Origin: an uncultured Demequina sp.
Lineage (GTDB): Bacteria > Actinomycetota > Actinomycetes > Actinomycetales > Demequinaceae
Length of the DNA: 55,276 bases
Reading direction: 5' to 3'
NCBI GenBank assembly: GCA_937925595.1
Contig: CALALQ010000253.1
Location: forward strand, 1-55,276
The notes under the pieces are model-generated. The model saw nothing but the letters and a program-made list of their open reading frames with translations, was not told where the DNA came from and searched no databases. Of the stretch, positions 33,301 to 42,190 are shown one piece after another. Both the position numbers and the translations under genes were made by a program. The number at the start of each line of letters is the position of its first letter. Position 1 is the stretch's first letter.

Positions 33301-33640
33301 GGAGCACCAGTTGCGGCACCAAGCGGGCGAGTTGCTCGACGCTCTCGCCGAGTGGGACGTCATGACGCCGCCGGCGTGGGCCTGCGACATGTTCGGCGCG
33401 CCGCCCGACAACCCGCGTGCACAGGGGCAGTGGGCCCGTGGCGTCCGCGCGATCGCGCGATACCGCGGCGAGCACGACGTGCCCGCCGAGACCCCGGGTC
33501 TTGGGCCCGAGCCGCCCGAGGGCCGAGCGCGCGCCGGGTGGCGACAGGCCAGCCGGGTCGTCACGGACGTCCAGCAGTGCCTCGGCCGCGGCGTCGATTG
33601 CGGCCGGGACCATGACCGCAGAGTCGACCTAGAGCTTTGA
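30347..33640 (+). CDS. TrwC/TraA-type conjugative relaxase-helicase
   Basis: This 1097-residue bifunctional transfer protein has a relaxase N-terminus (MLSIGKLAAGQASYYERQVA with the catalytic Tyr pair, FDLTFSAPKSVSVLFAAGDE, and the HUH metal motif at DPQLHTHVVSANVARG). The middle and C-terminal part is a RecD/TraA helicase: Walker A EALAGTGKTFTAGAL, Walker B VVLLDEAGMAP, QLPSVQAGGW, and YCLTGHGMQGGTVEHATVV with SYTALSRARAATRL as motifs V-VI. It nicks oriT, stays covalently attached and unwinds the strand sent through the type IV system. ATG 30347 places the relaxase motif at the N-terminus. Confidence 0.93.
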   Translation: MLSIGKLAAGQASYYERQVARGHDDYYSGRGEAPGEWTGRGADALGLSGQVNAAQFNALMAGVDPSDKALERPLRDSRGEPKVVGFDLTFSAPKSVSVLFAAGDEQTAGQLIAAHESAVRAALGYVEDAAVKVRRGKGGAIVEPGEGVVAAAYRHRMSRSLDPQLHTHVVSANVARGPDGRWTALDGRHLYEHAKTAGYLYQAHLRAEVRDRLGLEWGLVTKGAAELRDVPAEVLPAFSRRRQEIIAAAQEAGVTELASARGKHLAIRTRERKQYGVETHTWREEIRARAGEHGLDREALARLVDDGRARLAAGDPDVARIDERATGDRLAGENGLTEKANTFAERDVLREYAAAAAQGTRVPDVRAQATRFAGRADVLDTVTGGLTTQDLVASERRLIAAAIGRAGEGTAVVESDVLERALTAIDRPLSDEQAATLRGVTTSGNGVDVIEALAGTGKTFTAGALRQVYEDAGYHVIGIAPTGRAVRELAEEADVPAWTLDRALLDLRDRRPLPERSVVLLDEAGMAPTRGTERLLAAAQQAGAKVIAIGDSGQLPSVQAGGWMREIGQRVGAHRLTQVMRQRDVDERRALAHLHDGRPGNYLAWAEKNERVVVHTDEGAIAAALEDWTRAVGEHGLAQSVLIARDNDTRAALNTAAREHVRTQGQLGDDVDYGPVTVAVGDRIICRRNDRFADVDNGTRGMVRETCPQGLLIETDVGPLRTLPAAYVAEHVEHAYCLTGHGMQGGTVEHATVVAAPRALTRGWSYTALSRARAATRLHIDGQDVPASVQAERAELAPHDARVRPQRDEVLARTAQRMTIRDDEDLAVTQLPTRPTPGRPEDDDLRRAATVGPERTAVQAEPPAAPPDQRAALREVQATLVKLTAQRAALPLRELRALDAVEQECAQVRCQREDAAARLATLSGPRRTVLGRTKDPSAPERARLMAAVDGADRQLAALQVQRDRMVAVTDGLPAARDKRDVIDRWEHQLRHQAGELLDALAEWDVMTPPAWACDMFGAPPDNPRAQGQWARGVRAIARYRGEHDVPAETPGLGPEPPEGRARAGWRQASRVVTDVQQCLGRGVDCGRDHDRRVDLEL

Positions 33641-33929
33641 GCCTCCACCCGGCGCGGGAGTGCATCTAGAGCTCGACAAACCTGCGAGGCACGGGCATGT
33701 ACCAGCAGTAGAGGGAGTCCCAGTGCAGGCGTGGAGCGACGCGAGTCGAGACAAGTCCCGGAACGCTCGCCACCAAGGAGTTCGCGGGCCGCCGCGGTCC
33801 GAGCACCTTTGCTGTGCATGGAAAGCGAGCGCGCAGATGTGCAGGATCGTCCGAACGGGCCGGTCGCCGCGTCCGCCGACGCGACGGGTCCGGGTCGCGC
33901 GAACTTCCAGGTTCTGCATACTTCGCGTC

Positions 33930-34706
33930 GTGTCGAAGGACGCCATCGAGCCACCGATCCCCGATGGGAGCGGGTATCACGCTCGTAGCCGAGATCTCAT
34001 GTTTCTTGGTATCGATAGCGATGCGCTCGATCGGTGGCGCAGTAGACGTTCTCCACTTGGGATGTCGGCGATCCAGTACGACGGTTTTCGTCGTGCTCTA
34101 CTCCGCGCTCTTGAGCGGGACGACCTCTCGCTTGATGCGTGCGACATACGCCTAAAGGGCAGCTCGGCTGAGTTCTTCTCGGGACATCACAAGCAGTTGC
34201 CCCGCGGCCTCGATGCCATTGTTGACCTGTTTCGCGCGACACGTGGTCGGATGCCGGAATCGTGGGAGATCAGCGAGATCGAGCACCGGCTCAGGAATCA
34301 GTGGATTACGGACGGCGAGTTCCCTCGACGGCGACCGTTCGACTCCCTGTATCGCCTGTCGATCGCGCGCGAGCAGAGCGACGTGGACCTTCAGATTGCG
34401 TCCGACGAAGTCGTCCGACGGTGCGAAGAAGTCATCGTTGAACGTGGCCTGTCGCCTGAAGGAGCCAGGCTTGCCCACCCCGTTTACGACTTCGTGCAGA
34501 AAGACCTAATCGAATCGGCCACCCCGCATCTCTACCTTTTTGCTCTGCGGGCGTCCGATGCGCTGAATCGGCACGTCAGCCTGGCAATCTTTCCATCGTC
34601 AGGCCCCCGGAACACGACCCAGACCCACGGGCCCTTGTCGGCGCATTTCCGCGACGGCGACTGGAAGATTGTGCCAACACCGGCACCTTCCGAGACGTCC
34701 TCATGA
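33930..34706 (+). CDS. Nucleotidyltransferase-like protein paired with a vWA protein
   Basis: This 258-residue protein contains IRLKGSSAEFFSG (residues 73-84) and, about 70 residues later, REQSDVDLQIASDE (148-160). Together these resemble the hG[GS]S and [DE]h[DE] motifs of the Pol-beta nucleotidyltransferase fold, with an unusually long insertion between them. The rest is unassigned. It overlaps the vWA gene by 4 bp (ATGA), so the two proteins are made together. The start is uncertain: GTG 33930 is used, ATG 33999 is the alternative. Codon use looks less GC-biased than the ICE backbone. Function is unknown; nucleotide transfer is inferred from motifs only. Confidence 0.6.
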   Translation: MSKDAIEPPIPDGSGYHARSRDLMFLGIDSDALDRWRSRRSPLGMSAIQYDGFRRALLRALERDDLSLDACDIRLKGSSAEFFSGHHKQLPRGLDAIVDLFRATRGRMPESWEISEIEHRLRNQWITDGEFPRRRPFDSLYRLSIAREQSDVDLQIASDEVVRRCEEVIVERGLSPEGARLAHPVYDFVQKDLIESATPHLYLFALRASDALNRHVSLAIFPSSGPRNTTQTHGPLSAHFRDGDWKIVPTPAPSETSS

Positions 34707-35785
34707 TGCCGCTGATTCTCTGGCGTATGTCGCTCGATTTGGTGCTCGATGACCGTGCTTGTAAGCGCCTCGAGATGAGCCTAGGCCTCCATTTCCATGG
34801 CGGGAACGCGCTCGGCGAGATCACCCTGGCTCATAGATTCCTGCGTGACGACCTCTCGGGATCAACCGTGCTGCGATTGGTACGGCTTTCCTCCGGGCTC
34901 GCCATCGAGGTTGCGGCCTTCGGCGACGGAGGCGCATATCCCCAGGACGAGTTCCAAGGCCTCATCGAGCAAGTCTCGCGTGAACTCGGCGGGCTTCGCG
35001 ACGAACCGCCCAGCGCTGCGTCGGGATCCGAGAGCCACTACTGGCGTCCCGAAAAGGTTGGCGCCGTCGCCGAAAGGATCGAGGTTGAGGCGGGGCAGGT
35101 GGTCATGCCGTTCTACATCATGTGTGATGTCTCGACTTCAATGGCGCGAGACATGGCTGCACTCGACGGCACGCTCCGCCGGCTTCAGCGCGAAGTCGTT
35201 GAACAGCCTGTAGTCGACGACATCGCCCGGTTCTCGGTCCTGACGTTCTCGGACTCGGCGAAGGTCGCTACGCCGCTCGGCCACTTCAGTGAGGCGGCCC
35301 TCCCGAGTCTGAGCGTTGAAGGCGGGACCAACTACGGCTCTGCTTTCCGGCTGTTGGCTCAGACGCTCGATGCTGATCGTCAACGACTGAGAAGCGCCGG
35401 CTATCTGTCCTATCGACCGTGCGCGTTCTTCCTGACCGACGGCCAGCCGTCTGATCGTGACTGGAAGGACACCTTCAGACGTACGCTTACGTACGACCGG
35501 TCGACCGGCCGGGGGAATCGATCCCATCCAGTTTTTGTTCCCCTAGGAATCCGTGATGCGCCGGTAGACGTCATGAGACAGCTCGCCTATCCGCCGGGAC
35601 GGTCCCGGTGGTACGTCGCGAAAGGTTCGAACGTCCAGGAGGCGATCCACGATCTGTTCGGGGTGATTACGAGCACGGTTGTGGCGTCGAGTCAGGCTGT
35701 GGGGGGCAGAGCAGCGCTTGCTCTCGCTTTGCCGCCGCCTGGATCGGACGTTGTCTCCGGAGATTCGTCATTCGACACGATGTGA
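34703..35785 (+). CDS. vWA domain protein, TerY-like
   Basis: This 360-residue protein has a C-terminal von Willebrand A domain with MIDAS residues: YIMCDVSTSMARDM (DxSxS at 142-146), VEGGTNYGSAFRLL (Thr) and AFFLTDGQPSDRDW (Asp). This layout is nearest to TerY-type vWA proteins of stress and conflict systems. The N-terminal 130 residues (LDLVLDDRACKRLEMSLG, VLRLVRLSSGLAIEV) are unassigned. It is translationally coupled to the NTase-like protein. No PP2C phosphatase or kinase of the full TerY triad is next to it. Confidence 0.75.
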   Translation: MMPLILWRMSLDLVLDDRACKRLEMSLGLHFHGGNALGEITLAHRFLRDDLSGSTVLRLVRLSSGLAIEVAAFGDGGAYPQDEFQGLIEQVSRELGGLRDEPPSAASGSESHYWRPEKVGAVAERIEVEAGQVVMPFYIMCDVSTSMARDMAALDGTLRRLQREVVEQPVVDDIARFSVLTFSDSAKVATPLGHFSEAALPSLSVEGGTNYGSAFRLLAQTLDADRQRLRSAGYLSYRPCAFFLTDGQPSDRDWKDTFRRTLTYDRSTGRGNRSHPVFVPLGIRDAPVDVMRQLAYPPGRSRWYVAKGSNVQEAIHDLFGVITSTVVASSQAVGGRAALALALPPPGSDVVSGDSSFDTM

Positions 35786-36139
35786 TGCGAACCGTAACTC
35801 GCCATGCGGAGTCTTGGGATGACATTCCGAGCAGGCGCGGGGCGCGACGCGACCGCGTGGGCGAACGAGGCTGCAGCGCTCTGGCCTTGGACAAAGCGAC
35901 AGACGGCCCGACTCGTCCACCCTGCGAGGTAGGGAAACATGCTTGCTCGCCGGCGCGCCCAAGATGCTGGGACCTCTCGGCTTTCGCTTTGGACGAATCG
36001 GAGCAGCGAACTGGGGCCGCCTGCGCGGTATCGGTTTCGACAGGTCCGGATCCCTGGGTGGCAGGGGACGCGAGCAGGATCGGCATTCCCGTTGAGGCAT
36101 GCTGGGGCGTTCGAACGCAGCGGCTCGTATGGTCCAACG
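35786..36139. other. 354-bp gap before the nuclease gene
   Basis: A frame extends the downstream nuclease gene upstream through 35939, but its translation is not protein-like and lacks a ribosome site, so I leave it out. Nothing else is recognised. A promoter for the nuclease gene is expected near 36100. Confidence 0.4.
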
Positions 36140-36730
36140 ATGGAGGCTTTCGAGTCGTTCGTCGCGCTCGCGCTTGAGACCGAGGACCTGGTGGTCAGCG
36201 AGGCGCAGAAGTTCAGCTTTCAACGGCAGACCTCGTCCGGGCTTCAGACCCATGGTTACGAGATCGACCTGGTCGGTGCACGGGCCGACCAACTCGTGCT
36301 CGCCTCGGTGAAGTCCTACTTTGGCTCACGCGGCGTCCCTGCGGACCACCTTATGGGCGAATCCTCCAGTGCACACCTCAATAAGCGATACTCGCTCATT
36401 AACGACGTGGAGCTCCGGACGGCGATCGTCGGGGCGGCTGCGAATCGCTTCGGGTACCCACTGCAGCAGGTCCGGCTGCGGCTATACGTTGGCCGATTCG
36501 CTGGGTCACGCCCCGGCGAGCAATCCCACGAGCAGCGCATCAGGGACTGGTGCGCCACCCAGAAGGTCGGTGGCGGTCCGATCGAGGTCATCGATGTCCG
36601 CGAGGTCGTCGCACGTGTGCGCGTGGTCGCCGAGTCGAGGCGGTACCGGGACAATGCAGCTCTGGTCGCGCTCAAGGTGCTCGAAGCCGCCGGGGCGCTC
36701 ACATGGCCGGAGGCCGGGCAGGCGAGCTGA
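36140..36730 (+). CDS. Small PD-(D/E)XK-type nuclease
   Basis: This 196-residue protein has a restriction-endonuclease-like core: MEAFESFVALALETEDLVVSEAQKF, then HGYEIDLVGARADQLVLASVKSYFGS, where E-x-D, a beta-hairpin and the V-K strand form the PD-(D/E)XK site. Helical segments follow (HLNKRYSLINDVELRTAIVGAA). The target is unknown. It could be a solitary restriction-type effector or part of a small unit with the vWA/NTase pair 350 bp upstream. ATG 36140 starts directly at the conserved helix. Confidence 0.65.
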   Translation: MEAFESFVALALETEDLVVSEAQKFSFQRQTSSGLQTHGYEIDLVGARADQLVLASVKSYFGSRGVPADHLMGESSSAHLNKRYSLINDVELRTAIVGAAANRFGYPLQQVRLRLYVGRFAGSRPGEQSHEQRIRDWCATQKVGGGPIEVIDVREVVARVRVVAESRRYRDNAALVALKVLEAAGALTWPEAGQAS

Positions 36731-36976
36731 GAGCCGTCGCTCGGCGTCGCGCGCGCGACGTGAGCGCGCGCACGCGGATCGGTAGCGGACGGTAGAGAAG
36801 CGTCGCCGACGCCATCCGTTCGACATCGCACTGAAGGGGACCAACTATCGAAGTCAGTCGCTCGAGAGTGCGCCGGTCGGCTCGTCGGTCGCCTCGAGCA
36901 GCGCGAGCGGCGCGTCATCCAGGGGGATCGGGCTGCCGCAGGACCGTGAGTCTCAGCCGGCCGGCACGGATTTAGG

Positions 36977-37984
36977 TCATCCGTCCTCGGTCCAGTGCGG
37001 TGAACGACGCATCGCCTCGAGAATGAGTTCATCGTAGGTTGTTGTCACCGGACCCCGGTGACTTGGCCCGGAGCACCAGGCTTCTCGAGGACGACCTGCG
37101 GTTGCGGGCGCAACCGGAACTGTGAATCCCAAGGTGGAGAACACCCGGATCACCACTGCTATCTCGTCGGCTCGGCTCAGGTGCAGGAAGCACACGAAAT
37201 GATTGCCGCCTGCGTCAAATGGATGCTCCAAGTCGTGGTTTGGCATCCAGCCGATCTCGTTGCCCTCGTCGTCGGTCGGCCGGTCGCTCCACAACCACCG
37301 ACGGAGGCGCTGAGCATGTTCGGAGCGACGCCACCCTTCGGGGAACACCTCCCCGGCGAAGGAGAGTGCCATCTTCGCGCCCATCCTCACTCCCAGGAAC
37401 ATTGCCTGCTCGGCCATCTCGTCGGACAATTGCAGATCGTTCATCGTCGGCGTGAAGCGGTCGACGTCGCCCAGTTGCTGCAGCTCGGCCTCGCTCAGCT
37501 CCGTGGTCTCGACCAGATCCGCAATGAGCTTGTCGAGACGCCCTTTGTCGCTGGCCATGATGTTGAAACCGCCATCCGCTCGCCGCACGACTGTTCCCGG
37601 GTAGTGCGGGCGGCCGTTGCGAATCACGACCTTGTGGCCAAGAGGGTGCACAACATGACGCGTGAGGGCTGCGTCGAGCGGATGCAACAGCGACGTCTCT
37701 TGCTTCCTACGACGACTTCGCCGAGTACGGCGGTTCACAACCGGGTGCTGCGCGCGTGCGGCTTGTACGAAGAAGTCGCGAAGCCACTTGTTTTCAACCT
37801 GCTGGCTGAGCTTGGGCTGGCAGACCGCACACGTCGTATATGTAGTGATCCGTGAGCCGAGCGCGAGCGGGATCGCATGCTCGGGAGGTTGATCGCCGTC
37901 GAGACGATCTTCACCGCAGTGCACGCATATCCGTCCCGCTCCTGCGGCGCGGCGTGCTTCGTCTTTGTTCGGAGCTCGTGCCAC
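36977..37984 (-). CDS. HNH endonuclease-like protein
   Basis: This protein of about 335 residues begins with an HNH module: CVHCGEDRLDGDQPPEHAIPLALGS, a spacer, then CAVCQPKLSQQVENKW. The two Cys pairs hold zinc and the E-H/N residues form the betabeta-alpha-metal site. The C-terminal 250 residues are unassigned (RMGAKMALSFAGEVFPEGWR, NHFVCFLHLSRADEIAVVIRVFSTLGF). It lies 210 bp downstream of the STAND ATPase on the same strand. GTG 37984 is used; the frame extends to 38152, but that part is not protein-like. Confidence 0.65.
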   Translation of the reverse strand: MARAPNKDEARRAAGAGRICVHCGEDRLDGDQPPEHAIPLALGSRITTYTTCAVCQPKLSQQVENKWLRDFFVQAARAQHPVVNRRTRRSRRRKQETSLLHPLDAALTRHVVHPLGHKVVIRNGRPHYPGTVVRRADGGFNIMASDKGRLDKLIADLVETTELSEAELQQLGDVDRFTPTMNDLQLSDEMAEQAMFLGVRMGAKMALSFAGEVFPEGWRRSEHAQRLRRWLWSDRPTDDEGNEIGWMPNHDLEHPFDAGGNHFVCFLHLSRADEIAVVIRVFSTLGFTVPVAPATAGRPREAWCSGPSHRGPVTTTYDELILEAMRRSPHWTEDG

Positions 37985-38194
37985 GGAACGTATGTTCGCA
38001 GGCGCTTCGGCGGCAACCCTCACCGACTCGATCCCATCGGCCGCGCTCCAGCTCGTGGGCGAGCACGCCCCGTCGCCCCTCGGGACGGTGCGCGCTTGGG
38101 TCAACGAGTGGTCCCCAACACCGCGCTCGTCGAGCCTCCCAGCTTTGCCCACAAACCGACGCAGGAGCGCCCGAAGCGTTCGAATCTGGACTGC

Positions 38195-41100
38195 TCACGT
38201 GCATCTCGACTTGAGCTCGGTGAGGCTCACCACCCGCCGGTGCTGGTCCTTGCCCTTGCGCCGCAGGTCACCGTACCACTGAGGGATATTGCGCCAGTCG
38301 TCGACCCGAAGTTCCCGTTCGCCCCACACTAGCCAAGCGAGCTCGGTCCCGGTCTCGCGCATGTACCTTTCAAGGAGATCTTCCCGGAGATAAAGAAGGC
38401 GGCCGCCAAAGCCGATCGGCGCCGAGTAGCAGCGGCTCGCGAGGCTCCCGTCGCTCTCCACAAGGTCGAAGGTCTGCGGGAGGCCTCGTAGTTCCAAGCG
38501 CTTGCAGATCGCGCGCGACGGCACGATGCCGTTGTCGGCTCGGTTCGTCACGCTGTGGTAGCTCTCCCAATTGTGCTCATGAGCTGTCCCGGTGAGGGTC
38601 AGTTCGGTACCGTCCTCGAGCGTCCTGATTTCCACCGTCGCGTCGGGTAGGTTGTCGAGCTGAAGGCTCGCGGCGAACGTCGGCGACCAGGGGATCTCGC
38701 CGGCGAAGGTGTAGTAGTCTCCGGCAGGCTCCGGCATCGTGTGGCGACCGACCCCGCCGTGCGTAAGGCTCTCCGCTAGCGCAGCCCATGTCCCGGTCGG
38801 GATCAAAGCGGCCCAAAGGAACGCGAAGACCCGGCGCTTCGCGCTCTCGTCGTCAAGGGTCAGGAACCCGTCGAGACAGACCCATGGCCCGGAGGCCCCA
38901 TCCAGAACGGGCGGCCTCAGAAGCTCGTCCGGGATCGGCACCGCAGCCTTTCCCACCCAGCTCTCGTTCGTCTTGTGGCGGGTCTTGACCCAGATTGGGA
39001 CCTCGAGAGGCAGCGCAGACGGGGTCTGCGGAAAGCTGGGATCGATGTCGACGTCGGACAGGCGGTCGTCGCGAAGCGTCCCCTCGTGCGCCCGGCGACC
39101 GGCTGCCTCGTAGAAGGCGATCCAGCCGTACTTCTTCCCGTACCGGTCCACGCGTGCGGCGTCCATCTCGTGCCGGCGGTACCCGGAGCCGGCGACCTCG
39201 CGATCGAGCGCGCCGAACCTTTCGCTGCGCCACCCAAGGTCCCAGATGCGGCCCATGACCTCCGCGACGAGCTTGCGGTGGCCGTCGTGCTCGAAGTCGT
39301 AGTTCCCGCGATCCTCGACGAGCCGGCCGAGGGTGTAGTTGTGAAAGTCCATCGCGAGGGTCATACGAACCTCGTCGTAGCGCTTGTCGTCAGCGTCGAT
39401 CTCCGACGGCTCGTCCTCGGGCACCGGCACGGCGTCGTGGCCGAGCGGTTGCCTGTCGCCGGCGAGATACGGGTGGAGATCGCACACGAGACGACGTACG
39501 CCGATGGCGTATTCCCGGAACAGCCAGTGGGCGGTGAGGGGAACGGCCTCCGGCGCGAAGATCGCCTTGTCGAGACCGTCCAGGAACGATGGAACCGCCT
39601 CTGCCCATTCCGTAGAGGCGACCTGATTCGCCATGGCCACGCCATACGATGCGGCGAGCAGCCGCTCAGGCACGTACAGGTCATTCACGCTAAGCAGGTC
39701 GAGTGTCAGGTCGTGCAGGCCGGCCGGGTCGTGCCGTCCGTACCAGTAGAGCGCCTCGGTGGCGCGGTCGCGTAGGGCGCGATCCGTGCTTGTCAGCACC
39801 CACGCCAGCCAGCGCGCATGAAGGTAGTCGTCGGACTCGAGCCCTGTTCGCCACCGCGCCGTGAGCTCCTCGACCTCATGAGTCAGGACCTCGCTGTTCG
39901 CCCGCAGCATCTCGGTCCAGTCCAGGTCGCGCGGAGCCACGTTGAGCCTTCGCAGGGTTTGGTCGATCCACAGAGCGTTGAACGGATGATCCGGAACCGC
40001 GCGGACACGGACGGCGATCCACCAAAGGTCGCCCAGCTGTTCCCCGTCCGTGACGAGCTTCATCAACGCGTCCGTGTCGTCGACTGTCACCGTTGAGGGA
40101 TCAGCGACGACGACATCGAGCGTGGCGACTCGTTGCAACTCCGGCTCCGTCGTTGCCTCGCGGAGCGACACGTGCGCGCGCCGGTTGAGCAGGTGCCCGA
40201 GCGCCTGTCGGACGTCCTCCGCGAGAGGATGCGCCTCTGCTCCGATGAGACGGCCCTTGATCGCCTCCAGCGCCGCGTCTCTGGCCTGACCGTTCGGCAC
40301 CAAGGCGTCGGCGATCAGATAGCCCCCTAGCGCGTCGAACGTCGGCCCGACCGTCTCGCCAACACCGGAATCACGATCGCGATCGAGGACCCCCTCCTCC
40401 GCGAGGGCGAGCGCGATGCTGCGGTCGAGCTCAAGAGGGTCGTCCTTGACGATCTCCTTTGCTTCGCCAAGAGGAATCGTTCGGGCATCGGCGTCCCAGA
40501 GGGCCGCCGCGAGTGCCTGAACCCGCCTGCGGAGCTCCGCGTCGTCCATCCGTAGGCGCCTGCTGATCCGCGAAAGCGCCTTCGCAACGTAGACGTCGAG
40601 CGCATCGACGAGGCTCGGCGGGACAGCCCCGAGATCAACCCAGTTCTCGCGGTCGGGGTTGGCGGCCTCGCAGAAGATGCGTACGAACAAAGGGTCCTCG
40701 AACCGCCTCGCCGGGAGAAGATCGAGATCGGCTCGGATCTTGTAGAGCTCGAAGTACCTCTCGCACGCACGCCGCCAGCCGATCCGGAAGCCGGAGAGCT
40801 CAAGGCCCCGCACATTCTCCGGAAGACAGTCATCGGCGTAGCTCGGTCGGATCGTGACGACCACAAAGACGTTGTTGAGGCGCGAGACTTTGCTCCGAAG
40901 TCGTGCCAGGGCGTCTTGCCATGCCGGCGGGGAGGCAGACTCGTGGAGACCGTCAATGATGATCGGGAGGCGCTGTCCTGCGCGGGCGCCAGCCGCATCG
41001 AGCGCTTCGAGGAACTCATCGATCTGCATCGCACGATGCCCTGCCACGGACGCCAGGCGATCTAGGTCGATCTCATCGCCTCGGAAGCTAATGGCGGGCA

Positions 41101-42190
41101 CGATAGCCCCAGCCGGGTCGGCTCCTGCGGCAGCGGCAAGGCGCGCCGACAGCTGCGTCTTTCCCGCTCCGACCGTGCCCTGCACGACGACGAGCGGCAT
41201 CTGCAGCTGGACGGCGAACTGCTCCAGCAACTGGGTAGTCGCCGCAAGATACGCGGACGCGCTGGACACCGTATCCCGATGCTCGTCCTCGTCGGCATCG
41301 TCGAGGGCACGAACGAGGTCGTTCAAGGCCTGAGAAGCCTTCTCGTCGCGTGTGCGTGGCGCTCGGGCTGCCATCTCGATTGCTTTGAAAAGCAGCTGCT
41401 TTTCAAGCTGAGCGGCGATGTCCGTCGCCACGGCGATGGCGTCCTCGGCCTCTTGGATCAGCACCCCGGTCACGTCGGAGTAGTGGGTCCCCAGACTGGA
41501 CGGTGGGAGCCCGCGTAGCGCGGTGACAGTACTGGCAAGGCGATCAGCTCGTTCGCTGACAGCCCCCCAGTCGTCCATGCGTCCGCGAAGTGCTCCGAGG
41601 AGACGCTCCTCGCGAACCGTGATGTGGATCTCCGGCTTCAGCCCCCGCAGGGTTTCGCCGGTGTCTTGGAACGCCGCCTGAAGCGCCTCGGGACGTAGGA
41701 CAGCTGTCCCAAAGTAGGTGTGGCGCAGGATCTCGGCGTCGCCGGTCAGGAGGTTGGCGACGTGATCGTCCCACCAAGTATGAACCTCGACGCCTTCGGG
41801 TTTGTGCTCGTTGATCCAGTTCCAGTCAGCCTCGCGGAGTGCCTGATGGGTCCAGATGACGAAGTGATCGAGATCGGGCAGATGTTTCGGCTGGTTACCG
41901 AAGGCCTTTTCGATGACGTCCTTGCGGCTCTTGTTGAGCGCGGGCTTGTCGTCATCCCAGAACTTGCACTGCCAGCCCCACTGCTCCCCCTTCTTGCCGA
42001 GCTCGCAGTCCTCGGTCAAAGTGAGGTGGAACTCGACGACCGGCTGCACGCGGACCGCGACCAGCCTCCCGAAACGCCCGTAGTTGCGCTGGATTAGGCC
42101 GTGACACAGCAGCTCCCAGTTCCGCCAGCTCGCGCCCGGGAGAGCCCGGAATGCATTCCAGTCCAGATCGGGCACGCGGGCTGCGTACAT
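38195..42190 (-). CDS. Nuclease-STAND NTPase (Avs-like) defence protein
   Basis: This 1331-residue protein has three parts. Residues 10-165 form a PD-(D/E)XK domain (WRNWELLCHGLIQRNYGRFG, then a Glu-rich strand and WGWQCKFWDD, the Q-x-K signature of Mrr-like nucleases; HFVIWTHQALREADWNWINE). Residues 325-650 form a NACHT/STAND ATPase with Walker A QGTVGAGKTQLSAR (338-345) and Walker B RLPIIIDGLHES (about 409-416). Residues 650-1331 form a long helical array for target sensing. This fits antiviral STAND proteins of the Avs type, where a phage protein binds the C-terminus and activates the nuclease. The start is 42190; ATG 42220 is possible. Confidence 0.8.
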   Translation of the reverse strand: MYAARVPDLDWNAFRALPGASWRNWELLCHGLIQRNYGRFGRLVAVRVQPVVEFHLTLTEDCELGKKGEQWGWQCKFWDDDKPALNKSRKDVIEKAFGNQPKHLPDLDHFVIWTHQALREADWNWINEHKPEGVEVHTWWDDHVANLLTGDAEILRHTYFGTAVLRPEALQAAFQDTGETLRGLKPEIHITVREERLLGALRGRMDDWGAVSERADRLASTVTALRGLPPSSLGTHYSDVTGVLIQEAEDAIAVATDIAAQLEKQLLFKAIEMAARAPRTRDEKASQALNDLVRALDDADEDEHRDTVSSASAYLAATTQLLEQFAVQLQMPLVVVQGTVGAGKTQLSARLAAAAGADPAGAIVPAISFRGDEIDLDRLASVAGHRAMQIDEFLEALDAAGARAGQRLPIIIDGLHESASPPAWQDALARLRSKVSRLNNVFVVVTIRPSYADDCLPENVRGLELSGFRIGWRRACERYFELYKIRADLDLLPARRFEDPLFVRIFCEAANPDRENWVDLGAVPPSLVDALDVYVAKALSRISRRLRMDDAELRRRVQALAAALWDADARTIPLGEAKEIVKDDPLELDRSIALALAEEGVLDRDRDSGVGETVGPTFDALGGYLIADALVPNGQARDAALEAIKGRLIGAEAHPLAEDVRQALGHLLNRRAHVSLREATTEPELQRVATLDVVVADPSTVTVDDTDALMKLVTDGEQLGDLWWIAVRVRAVPDHPFNALWIDQTLRRLNVAPRDLDWTEMLRANSEVLTHEVEELTARWRTGLESDDYLHARWLAWVLTSTDRALRDRATEALYWYGRHDPAGLHDLTLDLLSVNDLYVPERLLAASYGVAMANQVASTEWAEAVPSFLDGLDKAIFAPEAVPLTAHWLFREYAIGVRRLVCDLHPYLAGDRQPLGHDAVPVPEDEPSEIDADDKRYDEVRMTLAMDFHNYTLGRLVEDRGNYDFEHDGHRKLVAEVMGRIWDLGWRSERFGALDREVAGSGYRRHEMDAARVDRYGKKYGWIAFYEAAGRRAHEGTLRDDRLSDVDIDPSFPQTPSALPLEVPIWVKTRHKTNESWVGKAAVPIPDELLRPPVLDGASGPWVCLDGFLTLDDESAKRRVFAFLWAALIPTGTWAALAESLTHGGVGRHTMPEPAGDYYTFAGEIPWSPTFAASLQLDNLPDATVEIRTLEDGTELTLTGTAHEHNWESYHSVTNRADNGIVPSRAICKRLELRGLPQTFDLVESDGSLASRCYSAPIGFGGRLLYLREDLLERYMRETGTELAWLVWGERELRVDDWRNIPQWYGDLRRKGKDQHRRVVSLTELKSRCT

